NCBI GenBank assembly: GCA_036250195.1 | Contig: JAVHZZ010000001.1 | Coordinates: 401,192,117 to 401,256,116 of the forward strand | Direction of reading: 5' to 3' | DNA: 64,000 bases | Origin: Mixophyes australis | Lineage: Eukaryota; Chordata; Amphibia; Anura; Limnodynastidae | In this document: positions 1 to 10,687 of the stretch, one piece after another | Layout of the letters: the number at the start of each line of letters is the position of its first letter | Position numbering within the stretch: position 1 is the first letter of the stretch | Position numbers and translations under genes: made by a program | Notes under the pieces: generated by a model | What the model saw: the letters and a program-made list of their open reading frames with translations, nothing else | The model's database searches: none | Told to the model about the DNA's origin: nothing

Positions 1-1329
1 TCATGTGACAGGGGTGGGAGGGTACTTGAGATGCCATTACAAGTACCTCACTCGCAGGTCATAGCAGGGGTGGGTCTTAGTGACGCCAAATTGCATCATA
101 AAACCCTGGCTCCATCACTCTCGGGAGGATGCCTACTGTTTCGGGAGTCTGAGAGATTTCCCTGAAATTCGGAAGGCAGGTGTGAGGAAAACTGAGGCCT
201 TGAATGCTTATAAAGTTCCCAGGGGCATGGACTTGTTATATTGGTACCAAAGACTTCAAGTCTTATGAAAGGTAGACACATTGGGCCTGGGTCATGTATG
301 GATGCAACTTGCGCTTAAAAAAAGCATCAAGTTTTTTTTGCATGCATTCTATAAAATTATCAAGGAATAACTTGAGATGGCTGTGTAGATAGTTTTTTTT
401 ATTTAAGCATGTAAATTCTAGATAGATAAGTTAGTTAGTAGTTAGCATTGGACATAAGTGTTTAATTATGGCAGGTACAGGTTGATGTTCCTTTAAGGCC
501 AGTGTTCCAAACTGTTGGGGGTTATAGTTATGTTATGTTTATTAGTTATTTTAGTCAGTTAATATCTGGGGACTCATGCTGTATATCTGATCTGCTGACC
601 TTAAGATAAAATTGTGTTGTACCATAATTCTGGTGTTAGTCAAGATATCATACCCATATACTCACAAAAAAGAAATACAATAATCTTTAATAAAAATATG
701 TGTTTTTAAAAAACCCTTTTCTTTAAACATTAAATACATAAATCAGGATATTTTTAATGTGTGCTATGCATACAATGCATTTTATATCCTCTCTTGTTTG
801 CATACAAATGTTCTTTGCTATCTATTCTTCTGCATACTTGTAGTTTTTAATACAAAGACGATGTCATCACAGTCATCATTGTCAGTCAGCACTTGCTCCT
901 GCCATGTACCTGGTGCAAATGATATGGCTATTAAAGATGTACTTTAGAGAAACTCAGGACTTGAATTGTCTGCATCTGTGTCAGAACGCCCTAGGGATGA
1001 TCTTATTATACATTGTCTGTGTTCTTCCGTCCCATCCAACCCCCATTCCGCCCTTCAAGTTGTAGGCAGTTGTCATTTGCATTTGGATATGAATGGCATA
1101 CAATTACGTTCACTAGCATATGATCCTTTTCTGAGCATGTACAGAGCTATTTCACACAAGATACGGCACACAAAGAGACTTACATTTGAACATGAACCAC
1201 GTCCCCTATCATTAAGAAGGCTGAATAAGTATTCCACGAAGGATGCCAAATTGGGGTAAGAGGTAAGAGATATGGTGAGAGTTTGTATTAAATATTTGTT
1301 TCATCCCAAAGGAAAAGAGTTAGTTTAAA
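1..1329. other. Unassigned AT-rich sequence
   Basis: I see no gene here. A 97-codon plus-strand frame at 966-1259 has no recognisable domain. Around 1,080-1,180 a stretch including 'ttctgagcatgtacagagc' loosely resembles the 'ttcatgggcatgcgcagag' part of a MITE half near 58.6 kb, so part of this block may be a decayed MITE. The rest is AT-rich with short A and T runs. Confidence 0.5.
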
Positions 1330-2045
1330 TGTAAAATTCTCATAGGCTGAGACTTCTAGCGAGCCAAGCAAGGGAATTCAGACTGTCCTCTCCCAAGACT
1401 CAGTTATGATAGTATTTGTCCAGTATTGTAAAACCAAGGCCTGTAGATGGTGATTTATACAGGAAAAACCTGTGTACTCTGAATTTTTTGCTGGTCCATA
1501 TAAATAGGGACGCTCTAAAAATTGTAAAGCAATCTGAGCAGGACATTCATTTTGATGGCATTGAGTCTACCTATCCATGAGGTATACATTTGATTCCCCA
1601 TTTTAAAGTCTTTTTTAATTGCGTTAATTAATGGTAGGAAGTTTGGTTTGAATACTTGATTAAAAAGTTTAGTTATAACAATGCCAAAATACTGACTTTG
1701 TGTCTTCAAAGAAATTCAAAACTGATTTCTAATTTTTTTTTTGAGTGGACGGGTAAGTGAAATGTTAGGGCCTCTGATTGACTGGGCCTCACATTGTTAA
1801 TCTTGTACAGTGCTGTAAATATCCAATTCTCAAATACATTTGGGAGAAACGTGTGTGGATTAGTTAAGATAAGAATTACATTACCTGTAAAGAGAGAGAC
1901 TTTGTATTGATGAGGGCCTAATTGAAGCCCTTTGATATTTGGGTTGTCATGTATTCTAGTTGCTAAAGGCTCAATACAAAGAGCATATATCAAAGGTGAA
2001 AGGGGCAGCCTTGTCTCTTTCTGTTATTTAATTAGAAACTTGATC
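1330..2045 (-). pseudogene. L1/Tx1-type LINE ORF2 fragment (reverse transcriptase, dead)
   Basis: On the minus strand this reads as the reverse transcriptase of an L1-type LINE, the enzyme that copies the element's RNA into DNA at a nicked target. Visible motifs in order are RQGCP (motif B, about 2,020), then IYALCIEPLATRI and NPNIKG in the frame 1,706-1,993, then a degraded catalytic box where FTGN stands in place of the usual F/YADD. A second frame, 1,515-1,709, continues with SWIGRLNAIKMNVL, the typical motif downstream of the L1 catalytic box. The two frames overlap in different phases and the active-site aspartates are lost, so it cannot be functional. It is truncated at the 5' side near 2,045. 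A weak continuation (LGFTILDKYY) reaches about 1,330. No poly-A tail or target duplication was found. Confidence 0.75.
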
Positions 2046-3428
2046 AGTTCAGTCCATTTCTGGTGACAGAGGATGTGGGGTTTTGGTATAATACCTCTAT
2101 GTCATGAAAATAGTACTCTTGTGGCTACGAATCCTGTCAAATGAACAACTGAGTTGGAGCAATTTACATGAGTTTAGAATTTCCTGAAGTACCAATTTTT
2201 GATCTTGCCGGGCTGCAGATTCATGGGTGCTTTGTAAATTTCTATAACAGTTTTGTTATTTGCACCTGGTTCATAAATAATTTTCTCTTCTTTACCTCCA
2301 AGAGCTGCAATTGTTTGCAAATTGCTTTTGGCTTTTGTTGTTTAATTACCCTTTTTCTTTAAGCCAATTAAATTTATTTTCCATTTGTTCAGTTAGCAGG
2401 TTGTTTAGATCACTCATTAAAGAGTTTATTTTACAATTTTTGTTGTTTTTTTTCTGCTGTATTACAAATTTTATGAATGCACCTCTAATCATGGCCTTAG
2501 TCTAGTTTTACTTTTCCAAATTATGCCATACATAAATCATTGTGCACAGCTTACCTGTCCAATCCAGTTTACAATCAAGTTTTTGATGCCCTGTGGCTTT
2601 GTGATGGCACTATTCTACCTGTACATGTTCTTTTTAGGAGATTTTATTAGCTTATTTGTTTTTAATTTTAATCCATACAAGTTAACCTATTGTACTTTTA
2701 TTCTTGGCTTCTCAACATTCACCACATTACCTACAAAGCTATCCTTGTCTTTATAGCAAATAATTCCACTAAATATGCCTACAGTTCATTTCTTACTTTT
2801 TAGAATCCAAGCCATTCCCTCAAAATTGCTTCCTCTTACTATTTCTTTCTGAATGCTGAGCACCTCCGGGATGTCATCCCATCTGGCCTGTGATAAATTT
2901 ATACAGCTATCTCAAAATATTAATTTAAAATATAAGTGCAAAGATCACATAAGATGCCCCCCATACTACTTGAGAAAAGATGGGTTGGATTATGGATTGA
3001 GCTAATGTAAGGTCTAAGCTTAATGGGCTAGATTCATATTTAGTATTTGAGCAAATATTATGATATTTAGTTGAGGTTAGTTCTATTATTAACTTTTAAT
3101 TTGATTTATTATATTTAAGCCATAGTTAGTCAAGTTAGTTAAGTACCTCAATGAAAATTATGCAACTGTGATTTTCTAACTCTTTTGTCCATATTAGTCT
3201 CTAAAGAGCTGCTTTGGCATGAGGGAAGTGCCTAGAAGAGAAGGATTGGAGTCGCAGTGGACCAAGGTGGCACAAACATGGTATAGACAGAGTGTTTTTG
3301 CAGCTCCTTTCCCTTCTCAGTGTATCAAAATTTCCATTAATCTCTGAGGTGGCGGGAGGTTAGTTGTGCTCTATTTTTGTGCAGAGCTGAGTTACATATA
3401 ACACCCGGGCCTGGTGCTCACAAGTATT
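2046..3428. other. Unassigned AT-rich sequence
   Basis: Short frames at 2,168-2,362, 2,311-2,505 and 2,523-2,756 (plus) are hydrophobic only because of T-rich codons and show no domain. I see no supported gene or repeat boundary here. Confidence 0.5.
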
Positions 3429-3444
3429 GGGGGGGGGGGGGGGG
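3429..3444 (+). repeat. Run of 16 G
   Basis: An uninterrupted run of 16 guanines, able in principle to form a G-quadruplex. It opens a purine-rich stretch that continues to about 3,850. Length polymorphism and sequencing error are both likely here. Confidence 0.95.
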
Positions 3445-3889
3445 CAGAAACCAAAGTGGAGAGAGAGGAGGAGGAGTTACTGGCTTGGGAGCTCCTGCCT
3501 GTCCTTGGGCACATCCCCAGCATGCCTGAGGTGCACAAGAGGGCAACGACTGGAGATGTCTGGAATGGAAAAGTGACCATAACAGAGAGTGCTGCCAGAT
3601 GAGAGAAATCAGTTGTAGAGAAGGGAACTGCTTTATAAGAGAGTGCTTCCACAGAGGAGAGCAGAGCCACAGTGGAGGAGGTGCCTTAGAAGAGAGTACT
3701 GCCAGAGAGAGTGGCTATAAAGGAGAGGCTGCTATAGCGGAGAACATTGCTAGAGAAGTGACTGTGGAATAAAGGACAGAGCTCCCATATATGGGAGTAC
3801 TGTCAGAAAGGAGAGTGCTAATATAAAGAAGGGTGCTATTATAATAGAGAGAGTGCCCACAGCAGAGAGAAGACATTGTGGGCCCCAGA
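3445..3889 (+). repeat. Degenerate purine-rich repeat
   Basis: Diverged short units around the words 'gagagtgct' and 'ggagaggctgct' recur every 25-40 bases from about 3,580 to 3,870. They lie directly before an LTR remnant and may be part of the same element. Frames through this stretch are low-complexity and are not called. Confidence 0.45.
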
Positions 3890-4375
3890 GTGCAGGACTA
3901 CTTGCCAATCTATTCCCTTGTGCCAAGGTTTCTCAGGTGTTCAGTGGTGTCCAGGTCTTTTATTGCCTCCAGCATTCCATGTGTTTCCTATCTGCTATTG
4001 ACCTCCAGTTTGGCCTGGCTTGCACTCTGACTATTTTCCTGGATCCTGATTTGGTATGCTTGCTCTCCTTTTTGACCTAGGCTAATCATCATCATCAACA
4101 TTTATTTTATAGCGCCAGCAAATTCCGTAGCGCTTTACAATTGGCTAATCTGACCTTCCCTTTGGATCACCCTTGGTACCGCATTGTCTGATCGACTTGA
4201 CCCGGATTGTCTTGACCACCCTCACCACTAGTACACTGGTAACTGTTCTGGAGAACCGCAACCTGCGCACCCTTTGCAGCAAAGCCCAAACCTCCTTACG
4301 GGGGTTCCTGGTGGTGTCTACTAGACTGGTAAACTGTGTACAACAGTGCATAACAAGTGTACCATCTGTGCTATT
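3890..4375 (+). mobile_element. Gypsy-type LTR remnant
   Basis: This stretch aligns by eye with the LTR at 15,362-15,967. Both contain a Gaacc/Gcgacc-cTGCG tract, then GCAAAGCCCAAACCTCC or GCGAAACCCAAACTCCC, then TTACGGGGGT or TTGCGGGGGT, then a 'gtgt-tagac/ctagac' word. Upstream is a C/T-rich run typical of these LTRs. A LINE/SINE tail is inserted at 4,086-4,144. Neither terminus nor a target duplication is clear, so the limits are approximate. Confidence 0.5.
4086..4144 (-). mobile_element. LINE/SINE 3' tail fragment
   Basis: On the minus strand this reads AAGCGCTACGGAATTTGCTG, then GGCGCTATAAAATAAATG, then a TGATGA microsatellite. The same tail occurs at 40,523-40,600, at 63,164-63,240 and, as a diverged version, at the end of the SINE at 29,530-29,856. 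It is inserted within the LTR remnant at 3,890-4,375. Confidence 0.75.
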
Positions 4376-5283
4376 AATAGTAATGTAAAGATTACACTCC
4401 TTATTATGTTTTATAATGATAAAGCAAAAATTATTTCTGTTTTAAAATCACAATGACTCTTTTTAGCAGTTACATTTCATTTGGCCCCCATTGAGCACTA
4501 TTCATTTTTAATTCTAACCTGATACATTCCCAATATTTTCAACAAACAATATCATTAGACAAGAAGTTTGATTGTGACATGGCATCAAGGACATTTCAAA
4601 TAACACAACAGCAAGATCACACTCTTGCAAATACATTCAGATTTATTTTTGAACTTTTTACAGCTCTCAACATTGAAATAAGCATCAAAGTGAAGCTTAG
4701 TCCTAAAATCAACACAAGGATATGTGTATATTTATTCCAGTCTTTCAGGGAGATGGTTTCTTGTTTCTTTTTTATTTCCTTTTCAAACTGTAAATTTGCC
4801 ACTTGCTGTCTCTTTCACAAATGTAGTGTAAAATATATTCTTTCATGAAAAAAGCTTCATGATCACTACGAGCAACAACACTTTAAAATGTGTTTGGCTA
4901 ATCAAAAGATAATATTTATTAAAGTGTGTTTCAGTATACTAGATGAGCTAGTGCTATAGATTACTATCATCATCATTATTACAGTACAATGTCACATCTC
5001 AATTACACGCAGTTGATGTTTGACAAAAGGCTTTGTTACATTTCTGGCTTTATCACTACGTGGTGTAGATTGTTATGTTATGTCTGTTTATTTGCCTACA
5101 TTCACAAAGTCACTACTGATTATAATAGATATGTTGTTGCAAACACCTTAAAGAAAAATGTATATAAAACCAAATCTGCAGGTACATTGAACATGGGAAA
5201 GTCATATAAGTGTAAGTCCTAGTTTGTTGAGTGACAAAATGCCTCCCAAACACAAAACAGAAATATATTAGAACGTTATGCAC
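4376..5283. other. Unassigned AT-rich sequence
   Basis: I see nothing recognisable. The overlapping plus and minus frames at 4,579-4,848 have no domain and unusual lysine/isoleucine content expected from AT-rich DNA. Confidence 0.5.
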
Positions 5284-5560
5284 CAATGATAGGCAACCTA
5301 ATACGCTTCAGGGGCCGCATGAGTAGTCCTCTAAACTTCAAAACAGCTGCACATTATCCTTAATCTCAGTAATAGGTAGAAATAATACATTCAGACAAAG
5401 AAAGAGACACCTACCTGTAATAACATATCAGTGGTCATTATAAACAAGCATGACAAGCTATAATAAAAAATCTGACAATAAAGAAGAAATGAGCTGGGGG
5501 CCACAGGTGAAGGCTCGGAGGGCCACATGCAACCCTAGGGATGCCTGTTGCCCATCACTG
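5284..5560. mobile_element. hAT-type MITE (277 bp)
   Basis: The ends are inverted repeats: left CAATGATAGGCAACC, and right (reverse complement) CAGTGATGGGCAACA, 12 of 15 matching. This is the terminal pattern of hAT/Charlie-like elements. The flanking octamers are ttatgcac (5,276-5,283) and ttatatac (5,561-5,568), 6 of 8 identical, consistent with an aged 8-bp target duplication. It has no coding capacity. It contains GGGGCCGCATG near the left end and the related GGCCACATGC near the right end. Confidence 0.7.
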
Positions 5561-6074
5561 TTATATACTGTTAAGTATTGTATGATGCTTGGTCCAATTG
5601 TTTTCATTCACTTACCCTACCTAAGGTAATTATAATCAAGAGTGCAAGTCAATTTTCTATTTATGGAAACAGACCATATCAAACTAAGAACTTTTATCAC
5701 CCAGTCTCATGGATCTTATTTTTAAGGATGGTCTTCTATTATTCGTGTTAATTGTTTTCAGATTTATACTATATTAACCTCTATGTACAGCTGACAATAA
5801 AATATTTCTCTGTAACATATACTTAAATTTATGTTTTGCAAAGAAAGTCATACTTACAAAACTTACAGTACTCCCAATATAGCATTTACTTTGACCCCAA
5901 ACTCCCTGAGCTTCTGTAGTTCCTAAATAATATTTCTTATATGAAATTTCCTACCTGTTAAAATTAACTTGCACCATTTATTATAATTTTAGACAGCCAT
6001 GACTGAAAATTTCCTATTAAATTTCAAATAATATTTCCATCATGATTTTATAAAACATTTAATAAAATTGGGTA
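5561..6074. other. Unassigned AT-rich sequence
   Basis: I see nothing recognisable between the hAT MITE and Tc1-A. Confidence 0.5.
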
Positions 6075-7529
6075 CAGTAATAGCCAAAAGTTTTGAGAAT
6101 GACACAAGTATTGATTTTCACAAAGTTTCCTGCTTCAATGTTTTTAGACCTTTTTGTCAGATGTAGCTATGGTATACTGAAGCAAAATTACAAGCATTTC
6201 ATAAGTGTCAAAGGATTTTATTGACAATTACATTTAGTTTATGCAAAGAGTCTTCTTTTTGAAGACCTGTGCAATTCACCCTGGCATACTGTTAATCAAC
6301 TTCTGGGCCACATACTGACTGATGGCCGCCCATTCTTGCCTAATCGATGCTTGGAGTTTGTCAGAATTTGTGGGTTTTTGTTTGACCACCCGCCTCTTAA
6401 GGATTGACCACAAGTACTCAATGGGATTAAGGTCTAGGAAGTTTCCTGGCCATGGACCCAAAATTTTGATGTTTTGATTCCGAGGCACTTAGTTATGACT
6501 TTTGCCTTATGGCAAGGTGCTCCATCATGCTGGAAAAGGCATTGTTCGTCACCAAACTGTTCTTGGATGGTTGGAAGAAGTTACTCTTGGAGGATGTTTT
6601 GGGACCATTCTTTATTCATGGCTCTGTTCTTAGGCAAAAATGTGAGTGAGCCCACTCCCTTGGCTGAGGAGCAACCCCACACATGAATGGTCTTATAATG
6701 CTTTACTGATGGCATGATCCATGACTGATGGTAGCGCTCACCTTTCCTTCTCCGGACAAGCGTTTTTCCAAATGCCCCAAACAATCTGAAAGGGAATTCA
6801 TCAGAGAAAATGTCCTCACTCAGTTCTCAGCAGTCCAATCCCTTTACCTTTTGCAGATACACTCATACCTGATGTTTTTCCTGGAGAGAAGTGGCTTCTT
6901 TGCTGGCCTTCTTGACACCAGACCATTCTCCAAAAGGCTTCGCCTGACTGTGCGTGCAGATGCACTCACACCTGCCTGCTGCCATCCCTGAGCAAGCTCT
7001 ACACTGGTGGTGCCCCGATCCCACAGCTGAATCATCTCTAGGAGATGGTCCTGGTGCTTACTGGACATACTTGGGTGTCCTGAAGCCTGCTTCACAACTA
7101 TTGAACCACTCTCCTTGAAGTTCTTGATGATCCGATAAATGGATGATTTAGGTGCAACCTTACTAGCAACAATATCCTTGCCTGTGAATCAATTTTTGTG
7201 CAAAGCAATGATGACTGGACGTATTTCCTTGCAGGTAACCATGGTTAACAGAGGAAGAACAATGATTTCAAGCACCATCCTCCTTTTAAAGCTTACAGTC
7301 TGTTATTCTAACTCAATCAGAATGACAGAGGGATCTCCAGCCTTGTCCTCGTCAACACTCTCACCTGTGTTAATAAGAGAATCACTGACCTGATGTCAGC
7401 TGAACTTTTTGTGGCAGGGCTGAAATGTAGTGGAAATGTTGTTTTTGGGATAAAGTTAATTGTCATGGCAAAGAGGTAAACAAGTAGACTTTGTGTCTTT
7501 AATTCGTGGCAGTATTTTCTTCTGTCTTA
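6075..7529 (-). mobile_element. Tc1-like transposon A (dead)
   Basis: A Tc1/mariner-superfamily DNA transposon in minus orientation. The left end shows the inverted-repeat word AAAAGTTTTGAGAATGACAC just after a TA dinucleotide (6,073-6,074), as expected for insertion at TA. The opposite inverted repeat is not recognisable: sequence similarity fades near 7,490-7,529, where the next Tc1 element starts. The transposase it carried is described separately. The element is therefore truncated at its 5' end and immobile. Confidence 0.8.
6276..7278 (-). pseudogene. Tc1-A transposase pseudogene
   Basis: This is a relic of a DD34E transposase, the enzyme that cuts the element at its inverted repeats and pastes it at TA. 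Total span is about 334 codons, normal for Tc1. Reading down the minus strand there is an N-terminal helix-turn-helix (frame from ATG at 7,278, with KDIVASKVAPKSSIYRIIKN), a second DNA-binding domain (7,095-6,844, TVRRSLLENGLVSRRPAKKP), then the catalytic domain. That domain shows the SDE box near 6,800, FQHDGAPCHKA near 6,530 and LDLNPIEYLW at about 6,420. All three acidic residues are still visible, but the frame changes at least twice (between 6,844 and 6,784 and between 6,581 and 6,488), and there is an early in-frame stop before the FTGKD stretch. It cannot make an active enzyme. Confidence 0.85.
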
Positions 7530-7531
7530 TA

Positions 7532-8545
7532 CAATAATTATCCACAACATTAAAACCACTGACAAGTGAATTGAATAACATTGATTATCTTGTTACAATG
7601 GCACCTGTCAAGGTGTAGGATATATTAGGCAGCAAGTGAATAGTTAGTTCTTGAAGTTGAGGATCTGAGCGACTTTGACAATGGCAAAATTGTGATAGTT
7701 AGACAAGTGGGTCAGAGCATCTCCAAAGCGGCAGGTCTTGAGGGGTGTTCCTAGTATGCAGTGGTTAGTAGCTACCAAAAGTGGTCCAAGAAAGGACAAC
7801 TGGTGAACACTCGACAGGGTCATGGTTGCTCAAGACTCAGTGATGCATGTGGGGAGCGAAGGCTAGCCTGTCTGGTCCAATTCCACAGAAGAGCTACTGT
7901 AACACAAATTGTAGAAAATGTTAATGCCGGCTATAATAGAAAGGTGTCAGAATACACAGTGCATCACAGCTTGTTGTGTATGGGTGCTGTGTAGCCTCAA
8001 ACCATTCAGAGTGCCAATACTGACCGCTGTAAACCGCTTGAAAGCACTTACAATGGGCAGATGAGTGGCAGAACTGGACTATGGAGCAATGGAAGAAGGT
8101 GGCCTAGTCTGATGAATCAGTCTTTTTTACATCATGTGGATGTCCGGGTGCCTGTGCATCATTTTCCTTGGAAGAGAAGACATCAGGATGCACTATGGGA
8201 AGAAGGAAATCTGGCAAAGGCCACGCTGCAAAAATTGTTCAGGAATGGTTTGAGGAACATGACAAAGCGTTTAAAATGTTGACTTGACCTCCAAATTCCT
8301 CAGACCTCAATCCGATTGAGCATTTGTGGAATGTGCTGAAAAAACAAGTTCAATCCATGGAGGCTCCACCTTGCAACTTATAGGACTTAAAGGATCTGGT
8401 GCTAACGTCTTTGTGCCAGATACCAAAGGACACCTTCAGAGGTCTTGTGGCGTCCATGCCTTGATGGGACAGAGCTGTTGTAGAGGCGCGAGGAGGACTT
8501 TCACAATATCAGGCAGATGATTTTAAGAGGTGACAATTAAAGGAA
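7532..8545 (+). mobile_element. Tc1-like transposon B (dead, internally deleted)
   Basis: A second Tc1-like element, plus orientation, of a different family from Tc1-A. The left end begins after TA (7,530-7,531) with the word CCACAACATTAAAACCACTG; the right end around 8,515-8,545 keeps only the degraded counterpart 'gattttaagaggtgacaa'. An internal deletion joins the segment before the second catalytic aspartate (about 8,215) to the segment after it. A fragment of the same family lies at 34,125-34,505 and still has part of the sequence missing here. Confidence 0.8.
7655..8520 (+). pseudogene. Tc1-B transposase pseudogene
   Basis: The frame begins near 7,655 with DLSDFDNGKIVIV, a Tc1 helix-turn-helix start whose ATG is missing. 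The best open part is 7,761-7,994 and includes the DNA-binding stretch SYQKWSKKGQL and RRATVTQIVENVNAGY. The first catalytic block is present as SDES near 8,110, but the preceding tryptophan codon is now a stop (TAG). After the internal deletion the C-terminal part resumes around 8,215 (LQKLFRNG, then SNPIEHLWN-like codons near 8,310-8,335). The second aspartate block is gone. Several frame changes confirm a pseudogene. Confidence 0.8.
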
Positions 8546-9027
8546 ACTGCTTTAGATATTAAGTTCTGCAAGTAACATCATTCTAGAAATTAGCAAGAAT
8601 ATTTTAAATAAATATATAGTTAGAGTTGGAGTTAGTTTAAGAGCCATTTTGTTTATATAATATTCTTCCTACTTTAGGTGAACATAAGCAGTTTTTCAAG
8701 TTGCATTCCAAATAGGGGTGTGCACCGGGCACTTTTAGTGTTTTGGGGTTTGGGTTCTGATTAGCTTGAGGTTTTGGGTTCTGATTTGTTTTGCCAAAAT
8801 ACCTGACGAAAGGTTTTGGTTCTGATTTCGGGTTTTGGGTTCTGATTTATTTTTTAAAAAGCATAAAAAGCACTAAAATCCTGTTTTTTGGTTGTTTTCC
8901 ACTCCTACGCTATTATTAACCTCAATAACATTCAATAACAATCATTTCCACTAATTTCCAGTCTATTCTGAACACCTCACACCCCACAATATTCTTTTTA
9001 GTCCAAAACGTTGCACCGAGTTAGCTT

Positions 9028-9565
9028 TCTGGACTGCGTAGTGGAGTGGGCCCGGTACCCAATTTGGTACCGGGGCCACAATACCTCCGCCTTCAAATGG
9101 TCTCAATTCCACTGCACAGCTGCCTGCTCCTACATCCTCTGCAGCATATACAGGGTGTAGTTCGAGCGCGTCAATGCCTCTTGTTTTTGACGATGACAGG
9201 TCATTTTCATTAATTTTGGATTTGGACCCAACACTGAATGTAGTTGATACGCATCTATCTGGACTGCGTAGTGGAGTGGCCCCCGTACCCAATTTGGTAC
9301 CGGGGCCACAATATATCACCCTCAACTGTTCTGAATTCCACTGCACAGCTGCCTGCTCCTACATCCTCTGCAGTATATACAGGGTGTAGTTCAAGCGCGT
9401 CAATGCCTCTTGTTTTTGACGATGACAGGTCATTTTCGTTAATTTTGGACCCAACACTGAATGTAGTTGATACGCATCTATCTGGACTGCGTAGTGGAGT
9501 GGTAACCAATTTGGTACCGGGGCCACAATATATCACCCTCAACTGGTCTGAATTCCACTGCACAG
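9028..9565 (+). repeat. Tandem array, 3 units of about 225 bp
   Basis: Units start at 9,028, 9,258 and 9,481 with TCTGGACTGCGTAGTGGAGT (periods 230 and 223 bases; the last unit is partial). Each unit contains CCAATTTGGTACCGGGGCCA and GACGATGACAGGTCATTTTC. Because the units are similar, long frames are open on both strands (9,244-9,570 plus; 9,255-9,563 and 8,963-9,346 minus), all repeating the same peptides. I treat these as repeat artefacts, not genes. Confidence 0.85.
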
Positions 9566-9569
9566 ATTA

Positions 9570-9985
9570 AAACAAAGAACATAGTATTAAAAATGGCAGT
9601 TCCCCTTTTTTGGAACTACAGAAACAAAGAACGTAGTAATAGAAATGGCAGTTCCTCTTTTTTGGAACTACACAAACAATGACCGTAGTAATAGAACTGG
9701 CAGTTCCTATTTTTTGGAACTACACAAACAATGACCGTAGTAATAGAACTGGCAGTTCCTATTTTTTGGAACTACACAAACAATGACCGTAGTAATACAA
9801 CTGGCAGTTCCTATTTTTTGGAACTACACAAACAATGACCGTAGTAATAGAACTGGCAGATCCTATTTTTTGGAATTACAGAAAGAATGAAGGTAGTAAT
9901 AGAACTGGCAATTCCTATTTTTTGGGAACTACAGAAACAATGAACATAGTAATAGAAATGGCAGGTCCTCTTTTTTTGGACTGCA
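9570..9985 (+). repeat. Tandem array, about 8 units of 52 bp
   Basis: The word GTAGTAATAGAA or a close variant occurs at 9,633, 9,685, 9,738, 9,789, 9,841, 9,893 and 9,946, a period of 51-53 bases. Each unit contains GGCAGTTCCTATTTTTTGGA followed by ACTACA, which is itself a weak hairpin (AGTTCC / GGAACT). Confidence 0.9.
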
Positions 9986-10139
9986 AGAATATACTGCTCT
10001 ATAATATTTTTTATACTTTTTCAATTATTTTTTTATATTTTTTTAATATTTTTTTAAAATATTGTTTAGAGATTTTTATTATTTTTTTTAAAAGATTTTT
10101 GGCTGCTTAACAAATTGCTATGGACTTATCAGAAACAAA

Positions 10140-10350
10140 TACAGGACAAAAGCACCACTGGACTCAGCAGCACAGACACTAGCCAAAGCACCACTGGAAT
10201 CAGCAGGACAGAGCACTAGAAAAAGTACTACTGCACTCAGCAGGACAAAGCACCACTTGACTAAATAAATCAGCAGGACAGAGCACTGGACAAAGTACTA
10301 ATGCACTCAGCAGGACAAAGCACCACTTTAGTAAAGTTATCAGCAGGACA
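10140..10350 (+). repeat. Tandem array of CAGCAGGACAGAGCAC words
   Basis: About five diverged units of roughly 40-60 bases built on CAGCAGGACA(A/G)AGCAC followed by CACT or ACTAGA. It is the third tandem array inside the hAT-like element. Confidence 0.75.
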
Positions 10351-10687
10351 GAGCACATCAACCTCCCTCTTCACTAACCACAGGGAGAATGAAGATGGCA
10401 GCCGCGAGCGTGGCATTTATGAGATCCGAGTCTCGCGAGATCCGACGCGAGACTTGGATGTCATAGCCTCGGTTTGGCTTCATTTGGCACCCGGAAGTTC
10501 CGGAACAGTGCTCGGATCCCGTCGGATCCGCACTGTTCGGGTGGGCTCGGATTAGCGAAATCCGAGCCCGCTCATCTCTAATTACAAACAGAACTTAAAT
10601 CTATGGAGAAACAACTCCTGAAATTGGGTCTCTACAGGCAAACAAGAGGGCCGATTGTTTGGAGTTGCTGGGTGGGGCTACAAGTAA

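Larger units (their letters stand above)
8713..10580. mobile_element. Non-autonomous hAT-like element with internal tandem arrays (1.87 kb)
   Basis: The left end reads TAGGGGTGTGCACCGGGC and the right end, reverse-complemented, TAGAGATGAGCGGGC, sharing the hAT-like TAGRGRTG start. The flanking octamers attccaaa (8,705-8,712) and attacaaa (10,581-10,588) match 7 of 8, a hAT-sized target duplication. Just inside the left end, 'ggttttgggttctgattt' recurs several times. The right 200 bases are CpG-rich with nested inverted repeats (GCTCGGATT-agcga-AATCCGAGC; GGATCCGCACTGTTC opposite GAACAGTGCTCGGATCC). Between the ends lie three unrelated tandem arrays annotated separately. No transposase is visible, so movement would have depended on a relative elsewhere. 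Confidence 0.75.

Noticed and set aside
9244..9570. Frames of 102-127 codons on both strands encoding repeated peptides
   Set aside because: They arise because a 225-bp tandem unit is open in several phases on both strands; the peptides simply repeat and there is no start or domain.
8713..10580. Satellite DNA locus as an explanation for the arrays
   Set aside because: The arrays are enclosed by inverted termini and an almost perfect 8-bp duplication, so a transposon boundary explains the layout better.
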